64,000 nt of DNA from Burkholderiales bacterium Ga0077543 (lineage in GTDB: Bacteria; Pseudomonadota; Gammaproteobacteria; Burkholderiales; Burkholderiaceae_C). The DNA lies in contig LNET01000100.1 of the NCBI GenBank assembly GCA_001464055.1, forward strand, positions 1 to 64,000, written 5' to 3'. The notes below the pieces were generated by a model. It was not told the DNA's origin. It made no database searches and saw only the letters and a list, made by a program, of their open reading frames with translations. Below, in pieces: positions 19,396 to 28,681 of the stretch; position 1 is the stretch's first letter; every line of letters begins with the position of its first letter. Made by a program: the position numbers and the translations under genes.

Positions 19396-20786
19396 GCCCG
19401 ATGGACCGGGCTCAGCCGACAGGCCAGCCGGCGGGAACGCTGTTGTGGGCGCCCAGGGCCTGGATCGACGGCGCCTGGCGCGAACGCGTCGTGCTGGCCA
19501 TCGACGCGCAAGGCCACTGGCAACAGATCACCCCCGACCAGCCCTGCCCGCCACAGGCCCAGACCCTGCCCGGCCCGGCGCTGCCCGGCCTGGTGAACGC
19601 CCACAGCCACGCTTTCCAGCGTGCCTTCGTGGGCCTGGCCGAACGCCGCGACAGCCCACACGACGACTTCTGGAGCTGGCGCGACCGCATGTACGGCGTG
19701 GCGCTGCGCATCACGCCCGAACAACTGCGGGCCGTGGCCACCCACCTGTACACCGAACTGCTGGCCGGCGGCTACACCCAGGTCTGCGAATTCCACTATC
19801 TGCAGCACGCGCCTGATGGCCAGCGCTATGCTGAACCCGCCGCCATGGCGCTGGCACTGGCCCGCGCCGCGCAGGACACCGGCATCGGCCTGACCCTGCT
19901 GCCGGTGCTGTACGAACGCGCCGGCTTCACCCAGCCGCAGCTGCGCCAGGACCAACGCCGCTTCGCCACCCAGGTGGCCGAGGTGCTGGCCCTGCAGCAC
20001 GCGCTGCACGGCGCCGGGCCCAGGGTGACGGCCGGCGTGGCCGTGCATTCGCTGCGGGCTGCGCATGCGGCATCGATCACGGCGCTGGCCAGCGCCTTCG
20101 AAGGCGGGCCGCTGCACATCCATGTGGCCGAACAGACCGCCGAGGTCGAAGACTGCATCGCCGCCACCGGCTGCCGCCCCATCGAATGGCTGGCCCGCCA
20201 AGCGCCGCTCGATGCACGCTGGCACCTGGTGCATGCCACCCACGCCACGCCCTGGGAGATCGACGCCGTGGCCGCCAGCGGGGCCAGCGTGGTGCTGTGC
20301 CCGGGCACCGAGGCCAACCTGGGCGACGGCCTGCCCGACCTGCCGCGCTGGCTGGCCGCGGGCGTGCCCCTGGCCGTGGGTTCGGACAGCCAGGTCATCC
20401 GCGCCTGGCCCGAGGAACTGCGCTGGCTCGAATACGGCCAGCGGCTGGTGCTGCGCCAGCGCAACGTGGCCGCCCTTCCCGGGGTACAGCCCGCGACTGC
20501 AGCACGACTGTTCGACCGCCTGCTGGCCGGCGGCGCCGCTGCAGCCGGTTTCCAGCGCTGGGGCCTGGTGGCTGGCGCGCGGGCCGACCTGCTGGTGCTG
20601 GATCAAGGCGGCGCTTCCCTGGCCGGGCTGCCTGGCAGTCACCTGCTGGACGGGCTGGTGTTCGCAGCGCCTGGCCGGCCTTTCAGCGCGGTGATGGTGG
20701 CAGGCCGCTGGGCGCTGCTGGACCGGCCCGAAGCCCAGGCCGCGCATGGCCGCGTGTTGCAGGCCCTGCATGCCGTGCCGGGTTGA
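19392..20786 (+). CDS. hutF: Formimidoylglutamate deiminase
   Basis: Deaminates N-formimidoylglutamate to N-formylglutamate and ammonia, the first half of the five-step route. 464 residues of the amidohydrolase superfamily; metal ligands H71/H73 in [16 protein letters not shown], and a late GSDSQV aspartate. The presence of hutF rather than a HutG-type formiminoglutamase means an N-formylglutamate deformylase is needed, and none is in this window. Confidence 0.95.
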   Translation: MSPMDRAQPTGQPAGTLLWAPRAWIDGAWRERVVLAIDAQGHWQQITPDQPCPPQAQTLPGPALPGLVNAHSHAFQRAFVGLAERRDSPHDDFWSWRDRMYGVALRITPEQLRAVATHLYTELLAGGYTQVCEFHYLQHAPDGQRYAEPAAMALALARAAQDTGIGLTLLPVLYERAGFTQPQLRQDQRRFATQVAEVLALQHALHGAGPRVTAGVAVHSLRAAHAASITALASAFEGGPLHIHVAEQTAEVEDCIAATGCRPIEWLARQAPLDARWHLVHATHATPWEIDAVAASGASVVLCPGTEANLGDGLPDLPRWLAAGVPLAVGSDSQVIRAWPEELRWLEYGQRLVLRQRNVAALPGVQPATAARLFDRLLAGGAAAAGFQRWGLVAGARADLLVLDQGGASLAGLPGSHLLDGLVFAAPGRPFSAVMVAGRWALLDRPEAQAAHGRVLQALHAVPG

Positions 20787-20882
20787 AGAACCAGCCTGAG
20801 CTCGACCGCGGGACACCCAGGGGAAAGCCGCCTGCAGCGGCGCGCCGCCAGCCTTGTCGACAGACCGTCCTATGCTCTGAGC

Positions 20883-22031
20883 ATGACGAACCCGCCCACC
20901 CTCGAGAGTTTCCGCCACGCCCCGGTCGTCTTGGCCCTGGTCCTGGCCCTGGTCCTGCTGGCAGCTTGTGGCGGGGGCGGGGGTGGCGAAGGAAATGCCG
21001 CGCCACCCGTTGCCCCGGTCCCCAGCAGCACCAGCGTCAGCGCCGCCAACCTGGCCGTGCTGATCGCCGAAGGCGACGCCACCAGCGAAGCCATCGGCCT
21101 GGCCTACCAGCGCGCCCGCGGCGTGCCTGACAGCCAGCTCATCCGCCTGGCCGTGCCGCGCGGTGGTGGCGCAGCGCTGACGGTGGCCGAGTTCAATGCC
21201 TTGAAGGCATCGATCGACGCCCGGCTGCCCGCCAATGTGCAGGCCACGCTGGTGACCTGGGCACAGCCTTCGCGCGTGGCCGGGCCCTGCAACATGGGCC
21301 TGAGCAGCGCGCTGGCCTTGGGCTATGCCGCCGGCTATTGCGGCGAATGCAACGCCACCACGGCCAGCCCCTATTACGACAGCGCCACGCGACAGCCTTT
21401 CACCGACCTGCGTCTGCGCCCGTCCATGATGCTGGGTGCGGCCACGCTGGCCGAAGCCGAAGCGCTGATCGCCCGCGGCCTGGCGGCCGATCGAAGCTGG
21501 TCACCGCAGGCGGCCAGCCCGGCCAGCGGCCGGGCAGTGCTGATCCGCACCACCGACGCCGCGCGCAGCGTGCGCTTCAGCGACTTCCAGAGCCTGCCGC
21601 AGAACCCCGTGGCGCGGCTCACGCTCAACGTCATCGACAACGCCGGCGCTCAGTTCAGCGACTTCGTCGTCAACCAGGCTGGCCTGATGTTCTATTTCAC
21701 CGGGCTGCCCGTGGTGCCGCAGATCAGCAGCCACCAGTGGCTGCCCGGCGCCGTGGCCGACCACCTGACCAGCCTGGCCGGCGTCACCGAGCCCGGCGGA
21801 CCCAACCTGGGCCAGATGCCGGCCACGGCCTGGCTGCAGGCCGGCGCCACTGGCAGCTACGGCACGGTCGAAGAACCCTGCAACCTGGTCGACAAGTTTC
21901 CCCGAGCTTCGGTGCTGGTGCGCCGCTACGCCTCCGGTGAAACCTTGGTCGAGGCCTACTGGAAAAGCGTGCGCACCCCCGGCCAGGGCAATTTCTACGG
22001 CGAACCGCTGGCCCGGCCCTGGGGCAACTGA
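20883..22031 (+). CDS. TIGR03790-like exported lipoprotein, unknown role
   Basis: 382 residues. The signal peptide is very hydrophobic, partly encoded by a 12-bp tandem repeat near 20931-20957, and ends in LLAAC, so a lipoprotein is likely. After a Gly/Pro linker the body (SAANLAVLIAEGDATSEAIG, RGVPDSQLIRLAV) resembles the TIGR03790 family of exported hypotheticals, whose function is unknown. TATGCT lies 6 nt before the ATG. It is convergent with dctP, 9 bp apart. The family call is by eye only. Confidence 0.65.
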   Translation: MTNPPTLESFRHAPVVLALVLALVLLAACGGGGGGEGNAAPPVAPVPSSTSVSAANLAVLIAEGDATSEAIGLAYQRARGVPDSQLIRLAVPRGGGAALTVAEFNALKASIDARLPANVQATLVTWAQPSRVAGPCNMGLSSALALGYAAGYCGECNATTASPYYDSATRQPFTDLRLRPSMMLGAATLAEAEALIARGLAADRSWSPQAASPASGRAVLIRTTDAARSVRFSDFQSLPQNPVARLTLNVIDNAGAQFSDFVVNQAGLMFYFTGLPVVPQISSHQWLPGAVADHLTSLAGVTEPGGPNLGQMPATAWLQAGATGSYGTVEEPCNLVDKFPRASVLVRRYASGETLVEAYWKSVRTPGQGNFYGEPLARPWGN

Positions 22032-22040
22032 AGGGCCTGC

Positions 22041-23081
22041 TCAGCCCCGGTGCTTGACGATCAGCGCCTTGGCCGCAGACAGCAGTTCCGCACCCTTGAA
22101 GCCGCGCTTGTCCATGTCGGCCACCCACTCGTCGTCGATGGCCGCTGAACGCTTGATGAATTCCTGCGTCTCGGCGGCGCTGAAGGTGTGGATGGTGTTG
22201 TTGCGGTCGGTGGCACTCTTGCGGCCGATGGGGTCATTGCCCTGCTGGGTGCGGCCCAGGAAGGCGCTGGCGGCCATGCCGGAATTGGCGTCGATCACCC
22301 GCTTAAGGTCGGGCGCCAGGCCGTCGTAGCGCGCCTTGTTCATCGCCATCACGAAGGTGGTGGTGTACAGCGCCGGGCTGCCGGCCGGGAATTCGCCGTG
22401 GAACTTGGTCAGCTCGTGCACCTTGACCGAGGGCACCACTTCCCAGGGAATGACGCAGCCGTCGATCGTGCCCTTGCTCAGCGCGTCGGGAATCTGCGGC
22501 AGCGGCATGCCCACGGGGATGGCGCCCACGCTGCCCAGCAGCTTGGTCACCTGGCGCGTGGGGCCGCGCAGCTTCAGGCCGCGCAGGTCGGCCACGCTCT
22601 TGACTTCCTTGTTGGCCGTGTGGATGACGCCGGGGCCGTGCACCTGCAACGCCAGCACCTGGGTTTCCTTGAACTCGTCGGGGCATTGCGTCTGGAAGTA
22701 CTCCCAGTAGGCCTTCGACGTGGCCTCGGCGTTGTTCATGATGAAGGGCAGCTCGAAGACCTCGATGCGCGGGAAACGGCCGGCGGTGTTGCCGGGCAGG
22801 GTCCAGACGATGTCGACCACGCCGTCGCGGGCCTGGTCGTACAGCTGCACCGGCGTACCGCCCAGCTGCATCGCCGGAAAGGCCTCGAACTTGATGCGGC
22901 CGCCGCTGTCCTTTTCCACCTTCTCCATCCAGGGCTTGTGCATGGTCAGCCAGACGTTGGACATCGGCGCCATGAAGGTGTGGAACTTCAGCGTCACGGT
23001 CTGCTGCGCCAGGCCGCTGAGATGGGGCACGCCCAGAACGGCCGCCGCGGCGGCGCTTTGAACGAAGGAACGACGTTGCAT
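22041..23081 (-). CDS. dctP: TRAP transporter substrate-binding protein (DctP family)
   Basis: 346-residue periplasmic receptor for a TRAP secondary transporter. The N-terminus has a twin-arginine-like RRSF and a hydrophobic stretch ending near LAQQ, so export is expected. DctP-family features include the carboxylate-clamp Arg in LRGLKLRGPTRQ near residue 150 and the PLPQIPDALSKGTIDG block. Ligand not evident. The start is ATG 23081 with GGAG 6 nt upstream. Its membrane partners are not adjacent; the only dctQ-dctM pair in the window lies 4.3 kb away on the same strand. Confidence 0.88.
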   Translation of the reverse strand: MQRRSFVQSAAAAAVLGVPHLSGLAQQTVTLKFHTFMAPMSNVWLTMHKPWMEKVEKDSGGRIKFEAFPAMQLGGTPVQLYDQARDGVVDIVWTLPGNTAGRFPRIEVFELPFIMNNAEATSKAYWEYFQTQCPDEFKETQVLALQVHGPGVIHTANKEVKSVADLRGLKLRGPTRQVTKLLGSVGAIPVGMPLPQIPDALSKGTIDGCVIPWEVVPSVKVHELTKFHGEFPAGSPALYTTTFVMAMNKARYDGLAPDLKRVIDANSGMAASAFLGRTQQGNDPIGRKSATDRNNTIHTFSAAETQEFIKRSAAIDDEWVADMDKRGFKGAELLSAAKALIVKHRG

Positions 23082-23185
23082 CAAGGGCTCCAGGACGAAT
23101 GAAAGGACAAGCCTGCGAAGTTAACGTCTGCGCCGCGTTGCTGCCGACCTGACTTTCCCTGGGACGGGCAACCGGCGCAGCCAGA

Positions 23186-24211
23186 ATGCGGTGGATGCCC
23201 GACCGCCCGAACCGAAGAAGGACCCCGATTTTGGCCACACTGCTGCTGCTGGCACTGCTGCTGGGCGCCGGCTGGGCCTGGACGCCCGACCGGCCCCGCG
23301 CCGAGCTCGAAGCGCGCTGGGCCACCCCGCCCAGCCGCTTCGTCGACGCCGCGGGCCTGCGCTGGCATGTGCGCGACACCGGCCCGGCTGCGGGCGCGCC
23401 CGCTGTGCCGCCCGTGCTGATGCTGCACGGCTTCGGCAGCAGCCTGCACACCTGGGAAACCTGGGCCCTGGGCCTGCAGGCCAGGCAGCGCGTGGTGCGC
23501 GTCGACCTGCCCGGCGCCGGCCTGTCCGGACCCGACCCCGCCCGCCAATACGACGACGAGCACGCCCTGCGGCAGCTGCTGGCCTTGATGGACACGCTGG
23601 GCCTGCAGCGCGCCAGCCTGGTGGGCCATTCGATGGGCGGCCGGCTGGCCTGGCGCCTGGCCGCGGAGCACCCGGAACGGGTGGAAAGGCTCGTGCTGGT
23701 CGCGCCCGACGGCTTCGCCAGCCCGGGTTTCGAATACGGCAAACCGCCCGACGTGGGGCTGATGGCGCAGTTGCTGCCGCATGTGCTGCCGCGGGCCGTC
23801 TTGCGCGCCGGCCTGGAGCCGGCCTATGCCGACCCGCAGCGGCTGCAGGAAGACACCGTGACCCGCTACCACGAGCTGCTGCTGGCCCCGGGTGCGCGCG
23901 GCGCCATCATCGACCGGCTGCAGCAGCTGAAGCTGCAGGAACCGTCGGCGCTGCTGGGCCGGGTGCAGGCGCCCACCTTGCTGGTCTGGGGCGAACGGGA
24001 TGCGATGATCCCGGTGGCCAACGCTCAGGACTACCTGCGTGCACTGCCCGCCGCCACGGCCGCGCGGCTGGTGGTGCTGCCCGGTCTGGGGCATGTGCCG
24101 CACGAAGAAGACCCGGCGGCGGGGCTGCCGGCGGTAGGCGACTTCCTGGCAGCCGTGCCCGCCAGCCCCCCGTCCCCGACGGGACCCCCTGCAGGAACCC
24201 TTGCCCGATGA
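23186..24211 (+). CDS. Membrane-anchored alpha/beta hydrolase
   Basis: 341 residues: one N-terminal membrane segment (about 13-32) and an alpha/beta-hydrolase domain with the oxyanion HGFGSS, nucleophile elbow GHSMGG, acid in WGERDAMIP and base in GLGHVPHEE. The full triad is present. The domain resembles carboxylesterases or C-C hydrolases; substrate unknown. ATG 23195 is an alternative start. It overlaps the next gene by ATGA, so the three genes here are coupled. Confidence 0.82.
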   Translation: MRWMPDRPNRRRTPILATLLLLALLLGAGWAWTPDRPRAELEARWATPPSRFVDAAGLRWHVRDTGPAAGAPAVPPVLMLHGFGSSLHTWETWALGLQARQRVVRVDLPGAGLSGPDPARQYDDEHALRQLLALMDTLGLQRASLVGHSMGGRLAWRLAAEHPERVERLVLVAPDGFASPGFEYGKPPDVGLMAQLLPHVLPRAVLRAGLEPAYADPQRLQEDTVTRYHELLLAPGARGAIIDRLQQLKLQEPSALLGRVQAPTLLVWGERDAMIPVANAQDYLRALPAATAARLVVLPGLGHVPHEEDPAAGLPAVGDFLAAVPASPPSPTGPPAGTLAR

Positions 24212-24756
24212 AGAACCAGCCCACCGCAGCCAGAGCCCCCGCCGGCAGCCAGATCGACCGCCTGGTGCCCGGCAGCGATTTCCACGACGCCTGGTCCATC
24301 CCGCCCGCAGACGCGGCGCTCGACGCGCTGGGCCAGTTCCTGCGGGTGGCCCGTTCCACCCCCGGATGGATCGACGCGGCGATGCGCTTGCGCAACCGCC
24401 TGGTCGGACTGGTGGGCCTCAAGAACCTGGGTGGCCTGTCGGACATCGACACCGCCAAGCCCGCCGCGAGCTACCGGCCCGGCGACCGCGTCGGCATCTT
24501 CACCTTGCTGTCGGTTTCCGACACCGAAGTGCTGCTGGGCGACAGCGACAAGCACCTGGACGTCGTGGTGTCGGTGCACCGGCAGCCCGCGGATTTGCCA
24601 GCACAGGCCCTCGTCACCGTCACCACCGTGGTCAAGGTGCACAACTGGCTGGGTCGCTTCTACATGGCCCCGGTGCGCCCGGCGCATCGGGTGATCGCGC
24701 AAGCCATGGTCAGAGCCGTCGGCAATCCACTGCCACCGCTTCGGCAGGCTCGATGA
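24208..24756 (+). CDS. DUF2867-type protein
   Basis: 182 residues. The C-terminal half (VTTVVKVHNWLGRFYMAPV followed by HRVIAQAMV) is typical of DUF2867, a START-like fold of unknown ligand. Both ends overlap neighbours as ATGA, giving a hydrolase-DUF2867-hypothetical operon. Confidence 0.72.
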   Translation: MKNQPTAARAPAGSQIDRLVPGSDFHDAWSIPPADAALDALGQFLRVARSTPGWIDAAMRLRNRLVGLVGLKNLGGLSDIDTAKPAASYRPGDRVGIFTLLSVSDTEVLLGDSDKHLDVVVSVHRQPADLPAQALVTVTTVVKVHNWLGRFYMAPVRPAHRVIAQAMVRAVGNPLPPLRQAR

Positions 24757-24980
24757 GCACGGTGACCACCGAGGACACCGCCCTGCCCTTCATCGATGTC
24801 CAGCAGGTGTTCCAGACCTGCGAACACCGCGCCTTCGACCAGACCGAACTGCAGGCGGTGCTGCAGGCCACGCAGATCACGGCGCGCCACAGCGAGCCCC
24901 TCAGCCACACCAGTGGCTTCGGACCCCGCGCCACGGTCGTGGCGGCCGCCCGGCTGGACGTCGGGCCTGGCGGCCGCTGA
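24753..24980 (+). CDS. Hypothetical protein (75 aa)
   Basis: 75 residues, no recognised domain. The ATGA overlap with the DUF2867 gene is the main support. The C-terminal third is low-complexity Ala/Gly/Val, so the real end of conservation may be earlier. Confidence 0.4.
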   Translation: MSTVTTEDTALPFIDVQQVFQTCEHRAFDQTELQAVLQATQITARHSEPLSHTSGFGPRATVVAAARLDVGPGGR

Positions 24981-25004
24981 AGAGTCCGAAAACCGTGGCT
25001 ACAA

Positions 25005-25095
25005 ACCGGCTGAGGAACAGCCGGTGCCGGCGGCGACGAGCCCGAGATCGGGCCTGGAGCGCTTTGCTGGACGCACCCGGGACGAGCCCGGGTGC
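25005..25095. terminator. Hairpin cluster between convergent genes
   Basis: Two perfect stems: ACCGGCTG/CAGCCGGT (25005-25025, loop 5) and GCACCCGGG/CCCGGGTGC (25073-25095, loop 5), with a short palindrome between them at 25041-25052. No U-tract follows, so these may be Rho-assisted or mRNA-stabilising ends shared by the two convergent operons. Confidence 0.45.
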
Positions 25096-25105
25096 CTTGC
25101 TGCGC

Positions 25106-25726
25106 TCAGTTCTTGGCCAACGCGGCCGAGATCGGTGCGCAGTTGCTCATGCAGCGCACGGCCTTGACGTCGGGGCGATCGTCGACGATGAAGCCGTCCC
25201 GGTTGGGCATCTTCAGCGCCGCCAGCGACGGCCCGTTCACCGTCGCGTCCGCGGGCAGCAGGCCGTTCAGGTGCAGCAGGTAGCCGGTGACCGCATAGAC
25301 CTCGTCGTCGCTGAGCGACTGCGGCGCATTCATCGGCATCGCACGCTTGACGTAGTCGAACAGCACCGAGGCATACGGGTACATGCTGCCCGGTGTCAGC
25401 ACCCGCGTGTTCGTGGTGAAGGAGCCGATGCCCCCGACCATCGTGCCGAACATCGAACCGCCCTTGGCACCCTCGCCGTGGCAGGCCAGGCACTGTGCTT
25501 CATAGACCTTCTTGCCGGCCTGCACGCTGCCCGAGCCTGCCGGCAGGCCCAGGCCATCGGGCGTGCGTATATCGATGTTCCAGGCCACCAGCTCACGCTC
25601 GCTGACGGGCTTGCCCAGCTTGGGCGGCGGCGCCGAAGCGCTGGTGCCCTGGGAGGGTGCCTGTGTGGCGCAGGCGGCGATGCCGACTGCCGCCAGCAAC
25701 ACCAGCACAGTTTCAACCGATCGCAT
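25106..25726 (-). CDS. Monohaem cytochrome c subunit of sulfite/sulfane dehydrogenase
   Basis: 206 residues. A lipoprotein-like or Sec signal (VGIAACATQ) leads to a c-type haem site CLACH near residue 84 and the SoxD/SorB-like block MPMNAPQSLSDDEVYAV, which should supply the Met ligand region. It is the electron acceptor for the molybdenum subunit encoded just upstream: its ATG lies 14 nt inside the end of that gene, with GGAGG ahead of it. At about 200 residues it is shorter than classical dihaem SoxD and closer to SorB-size subunits. Confidence 0.82.
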   Translation of the reverse strand: MRSVETVLVLLAAVGIAACATQAPSQGTSASAPPPKLGKPVSERELVAWNIDIRTPDGLGLPAGSGSVQAGKKVYEAQCLACHGEGAKGGSMFGTMVGGIGSFTTNTRVLTPGSMYPYASVLFDYVKRAMPMNAPQSLSDDEVYAVTGYLLHLNGLLPADATVNGPSLAALKMPNRDGFIVDDRPDVKAVRCMSNCAPISAALAKN

Positions 25727-27032
25727 TTTTCACCTCCCCGGAAGCGCTGATGGACCACGGGAAGATCCCGTTGTGGTGCTGCACGAAGCCGACGATCGCG
25801 CGCACCTTGCGGATCTCCTCCACCGTGGGCTGCACGTAGCCCGTGGTGTCGGTGGCGCGCGAGGCGATCGTCACCGGCGAGCCGTCCCAGTTCCAGTTGA
25901 AGCGGAAACGGGTCAGCGTCTTGTCCAGCACGGGTTCCTCCAGTCGCGCCTCGCGCCAGTTGCGGCCGCCGTCCAGGCTGATGTCCACGGCGCGGATCTT
26001 GCCCACACCGGACCAGGCGAAGCCCTGGATCTCGACCGGCCCGGGCCGCAGGTTCATGCCACCCGAGGGCGAGGTGATGACGGACTTGGCCTCCATCTCG
26101 AAGCTGAACTGCCGCCACTTGCCACCGGGCATGGGGTCGGTGTAGCGCGCGGTCTCGCTGCGCAGGTGCCAGGGCTTGTCGCCCAGCTTCAGCCGGCGCA
26201 GCCACTTCACGCTGGTGTTGCCCTCCCAGCCGGGGGTGAACATGCGCAGCGGGTAGCCGTTCTCCGGCCGCAGCATCTCGCCGTTGCAGGCGTAGACCAG
26301 CAGCGCATCGTCCAGCAGCTTCTTGATCGGGATGCTGCGCGCGTGCGCCGCGCCGTCGGCACCCTCGGCCAGCGCCCATTGCGCTTCCTTCAGCACGCCG
26401 GCTTCCTCCAGCAGCGTGGACACGGGCACGCCCGTCCACTGCGCGCACGACAGCAGGCCGTGGGTCTGCTGCACCGTGCGCGAGCGCGGCTGCAGCCAGT
26501 CGGTCAAGCCGTTGCCCGAGCACTCCATGAAGTAGAAGCGCGAGACCGACGGGTACTTGACGATGTCCGCCATCGTGAACTTCAGCGGCTGCCGCACCAT
26601 GCCATGGACGACGAACAGGTGCTGGTCGGGGTCGATGTCGGGCACGCCGTTGTGGTGGCGCTCGAAGATCAGGCCCGAGGGCGTGACGATGCCGTGCTGC
26701 TGGTGCAGCGGCGTCATGCTCCAGTCCGACGAGTTCTGCCGGTTGACGAAGACGTCGGTGCGCCGGCGCTTCACGTGCGCCTCGTGCCTGGAGGGCATCC
26801 CGTATTCCTCGGGGGGCATCGTCCGCCCCATCGTCTTGTTCGAGGCGGGCACGGGCAGCGCGTCCTGCGCGCGTGCCACGGCCGCGGCGCCGGCCATGCC
26901 GGCCGCACCGGCATAGGCCACGGTGCGCCCGAGCAGGGCTCGTCGATGCGGGTTGTGGGTGATGGATGTGGCCGCCTGCAATTCCTTGCGGGCGTCCTCC
27001 ACGAGCGCGTGCGCGCCGTCCTTGACCTTCAT
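25713..27032 (-). CDS. soxC: SoxC-type molybdenum sulfite/sulfane dehydrogenase
   Basis: Periplasmic molybdopterin enzyme of the sulfite oxidase family, 439 residues. The N-terminus has a twin-arginine motif (HRRALLGR near residue 28) with an Ala-rich hydrophobic region, so it is exported folded. The SoxC signature SDWSMTPLHQQHGIVTPSG is present near residue 100, and the Mo-ligand Cys is in FMECSGNG. The start is ATG 27032 with AGGAG about 8 nt upstream. No soxA, B, X, Y or Z is nearby, so direct sulfite oxidation is as likely as a Sox-cycle role. The gene symbol reflects sequence type, not proven function. Confidence 0.86.
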   Translation of the reverse strand: MKVKDGAHALVEDARKELQAATSITHNPHRRALLGRTVAYAGAAGMAGAAAVARAQDALPVPASNKTMGRTMPPEEYGMPSRHEAHVKRRRTDVFVNRQNSSDWSMTPLHQQHGIVTPSGLIFERHHNGVPDIDPDQHLFVVHGMVRQPLKFTMADIVKYPSVSRFYFMECSGNGLTDWLQPRSRTVQQTHGLLSCAQWTGVPVSTLLEEAGVLKEAQWALAEGADGAAHARSIPIKKLLDDALLVYACNGEMLRPENGYPLRMFTPGWEGNTSVKWLRRLKLGDKPWHLRSETARYTDPMPGGKWRQFSFEMEAKSVITSPSGGMNLRPGPVEIQGFAWSGVGKIRAVDISLDGGRNWREARLEEPVLDKTLTRFRFNWNWDGSPVTIASRATDTTGYVQPTVEEIRKVRAIVGFVQHHNGIFPWSISASGEVKNAIG

Positions 27033-27364
27033 GGCCTTGTCTCCTGTCTGACTGAACTGTTGTTCGAAAGGCTCAGGCCGTGCGCGGCAGGGGCCGGCAA
27101 GCACCCGCCGTGCAGGTCCTTGGCCCGCTGCTGAACACGTCGGCGTCTCGTGCGATGCGCGCCGTTCCTGGAAACAAGGCGCCCCTTGGCCTTGTATTGG
27201 CTGGGGCTTTCATACAGGTTAGTGAGTGAGCTGAAGACCTGTCAAGTCATTGCGCCCCGCATTTACCCGGGGTAAGCGGATCCGTCGCGGCGCCTGCACC
27301 CAGGCCGGCGCGAATGGCGCGGCCCTGGCCGGAAGCCGTCAATCGCCCTTCGTCTTCCCACCCG
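27033..27364. other. 332-bp intergenic region between dctM and soxC
   Basis: No gene seen. On the minus strand a perfect TTGACA (27245-27240) faces soxC, but the hexamer at 17 nt is poor. ACAGGT and ACCTGT (27214-27242) form an inverted repeat whose outer arm overlaps TTGACA, operator-like. TTACCC-G-GGGTAA (27263-27275) is a second perfect inverted repeat. Base composition is less GC-rich at 27190-27270 than the surroundings, as expected of a promoter. Confidence 0.5.
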
Positions 27365-28681
27365 CTAACCGACGAACTGCACGAGCCACAGCGACAAGGC
27401 CGGGAAGAACAGCAGCAGCAGCGTGCGCAGCACGTCGCTGGCCAGGAAGGGCATCACGCCGCGGTAGCTTTCGGCGATGGGCACGCCGCCCGACAGGCTG
27501 TTGACGACGTACACGTTCAGCCCCACCGGCGGGGCCAGCAGGCCGAAGCCCACGGTCATCAGCACCATGATGCCGAACCAGATGGCGACGCTTTCGCGCG
27601 GCAGGCCGAAGTCCAGCCCGATGACGGCCGGAAAGAAGATGGGAATGGTCAGCAGCAACATGCTGAGCTCGTCCATCACCGCACCCAGCACCACGTACAG
27701 CAGCAGGATGCCACCGACGATGGCCAGCGGCGGCCAGCCCAGGCCCTGCACCAGCGTGGCCAGCTGTGCCGGCACCTGGGTCAATGCCAGGGCCGCGTTC
27801 ATCAGGTCGGCGCCGAGGAAGATCATGAAGATCATGGCCGAAGACACCGCCGTGGCGTAGAAGCATTCCTTGAACTTGGCCCAGGTCATCTCGCGCTTGG
27901 CCAGGGCCGCGACGAAGGTGGCGGCAGCCCCCACGGCCGCGCCTTCGGTGGGCGTGAACAGACCGCCATAGATGCCGCCGAAGACGACGAGGAAGACCGC
28001 GGCGATGGGCAGGATGCCCGACAGCGCGCGCAGCGTCAGGGCCGGCACCTCGCTGTGCTCGGGCGCGTGCCCGGGCACCAGGCGCACGTAGACGGCAATC
28101 GCCAGCATGTAGCCCAGCACCGCGATCAGGCCCGGAACGATGGCCGCGGCGAACAGCTTGGCCAGGTTCTGCTCGGTCAGGATGGCGTAGATGACCAGGG
28201 GCACCGAAGGCGGGATCAGGATGCCCAGCGTGCCGCCGGCAGCCAGCGTGCCGGTGGACAGGCGCCCCGAATAGCCATGCTTGCGCATCTCGGGCAGCGC
28301 CACCTGGGTGATGGTGGCCGCGGTGGCCATCGACGAACCGCAGATGGCGCCGAAGGCCGCGCAGGCCAGCACGGAGGCCATCGCCAGCCCGCCCTTGAAG
28401 CGCGCCATCACCGCGGCCGCGAACTCGAACAGCGCGCGCGACAGCCCGCCTTGCGTGGCGAAGTGACCCATCAGGATGAACAGCGGGATGACGCTCAGGT
28501 CGTAGCTGGCAAAGCGCGCGAAGGCCTGGGTGTTGAGGAAGCTCGACAGCGGCAGCCAGCCGGCCTGCAGAACGTAGCCGGCGGCGCCGGCGCTGAACAT
28601 GGCCACCGCAATCGGCACGCGTACCGCCATCAGCACCAGCATCACGCCGAAGATCAAGACCGTCAGGCTGATCGGCGTCAT
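27365..28681 (-). CDS. dctM: TRAP transporter large permease
   Basis: 438-residue membrane protein of about 12 hydrophobic segments that carries the transport path of a TRAP system. DctM features: GTLGILIPPSVPLVIYAI near residue 150, and FGLLAPPVGLNVYVVNSL near residue 385. The start ATG 28681 overlaps the dctQ stop as ATGA. Confidence 0.93.
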   Translation of the reverse strand: MTPISLTVLIFGVMLVLMAVRVPIAVAMFSAGAAGYVLQAGWLPLSSFLNTQAFARFASYDLSVIPLFILMGHFATQGGLSRALFEFAAAVMARFKGGLAMASVLACAAFGAICGSSMATAATITQVALPEMRKHGYSGRLSTGTLAAGGTLGILIPPSVPLVIYAILTEQNLAKLFAAAIVPGLIAVLGYMLAIAVYVRLVPGHAPEHSEVPALTLRALSGILPIAAVFLVVFGGIYGGLFTPTEGAAVGAAATFVAALAKREMTWAKFKECFYATAVSSAMIFMIFLGADLMNAALALTQVPAQLATLVQGLGWPPLAIVGGILLLYVVLGAVMDELSMLLLTIPIFFPAVIGLDFGLPRESVAIWFGIMVLMTVGFGLLAPPVGLNVYVVNSLSGGVPIAESYRGVMPFLASDVLRTLLLLFFPALSLWLVQFVG

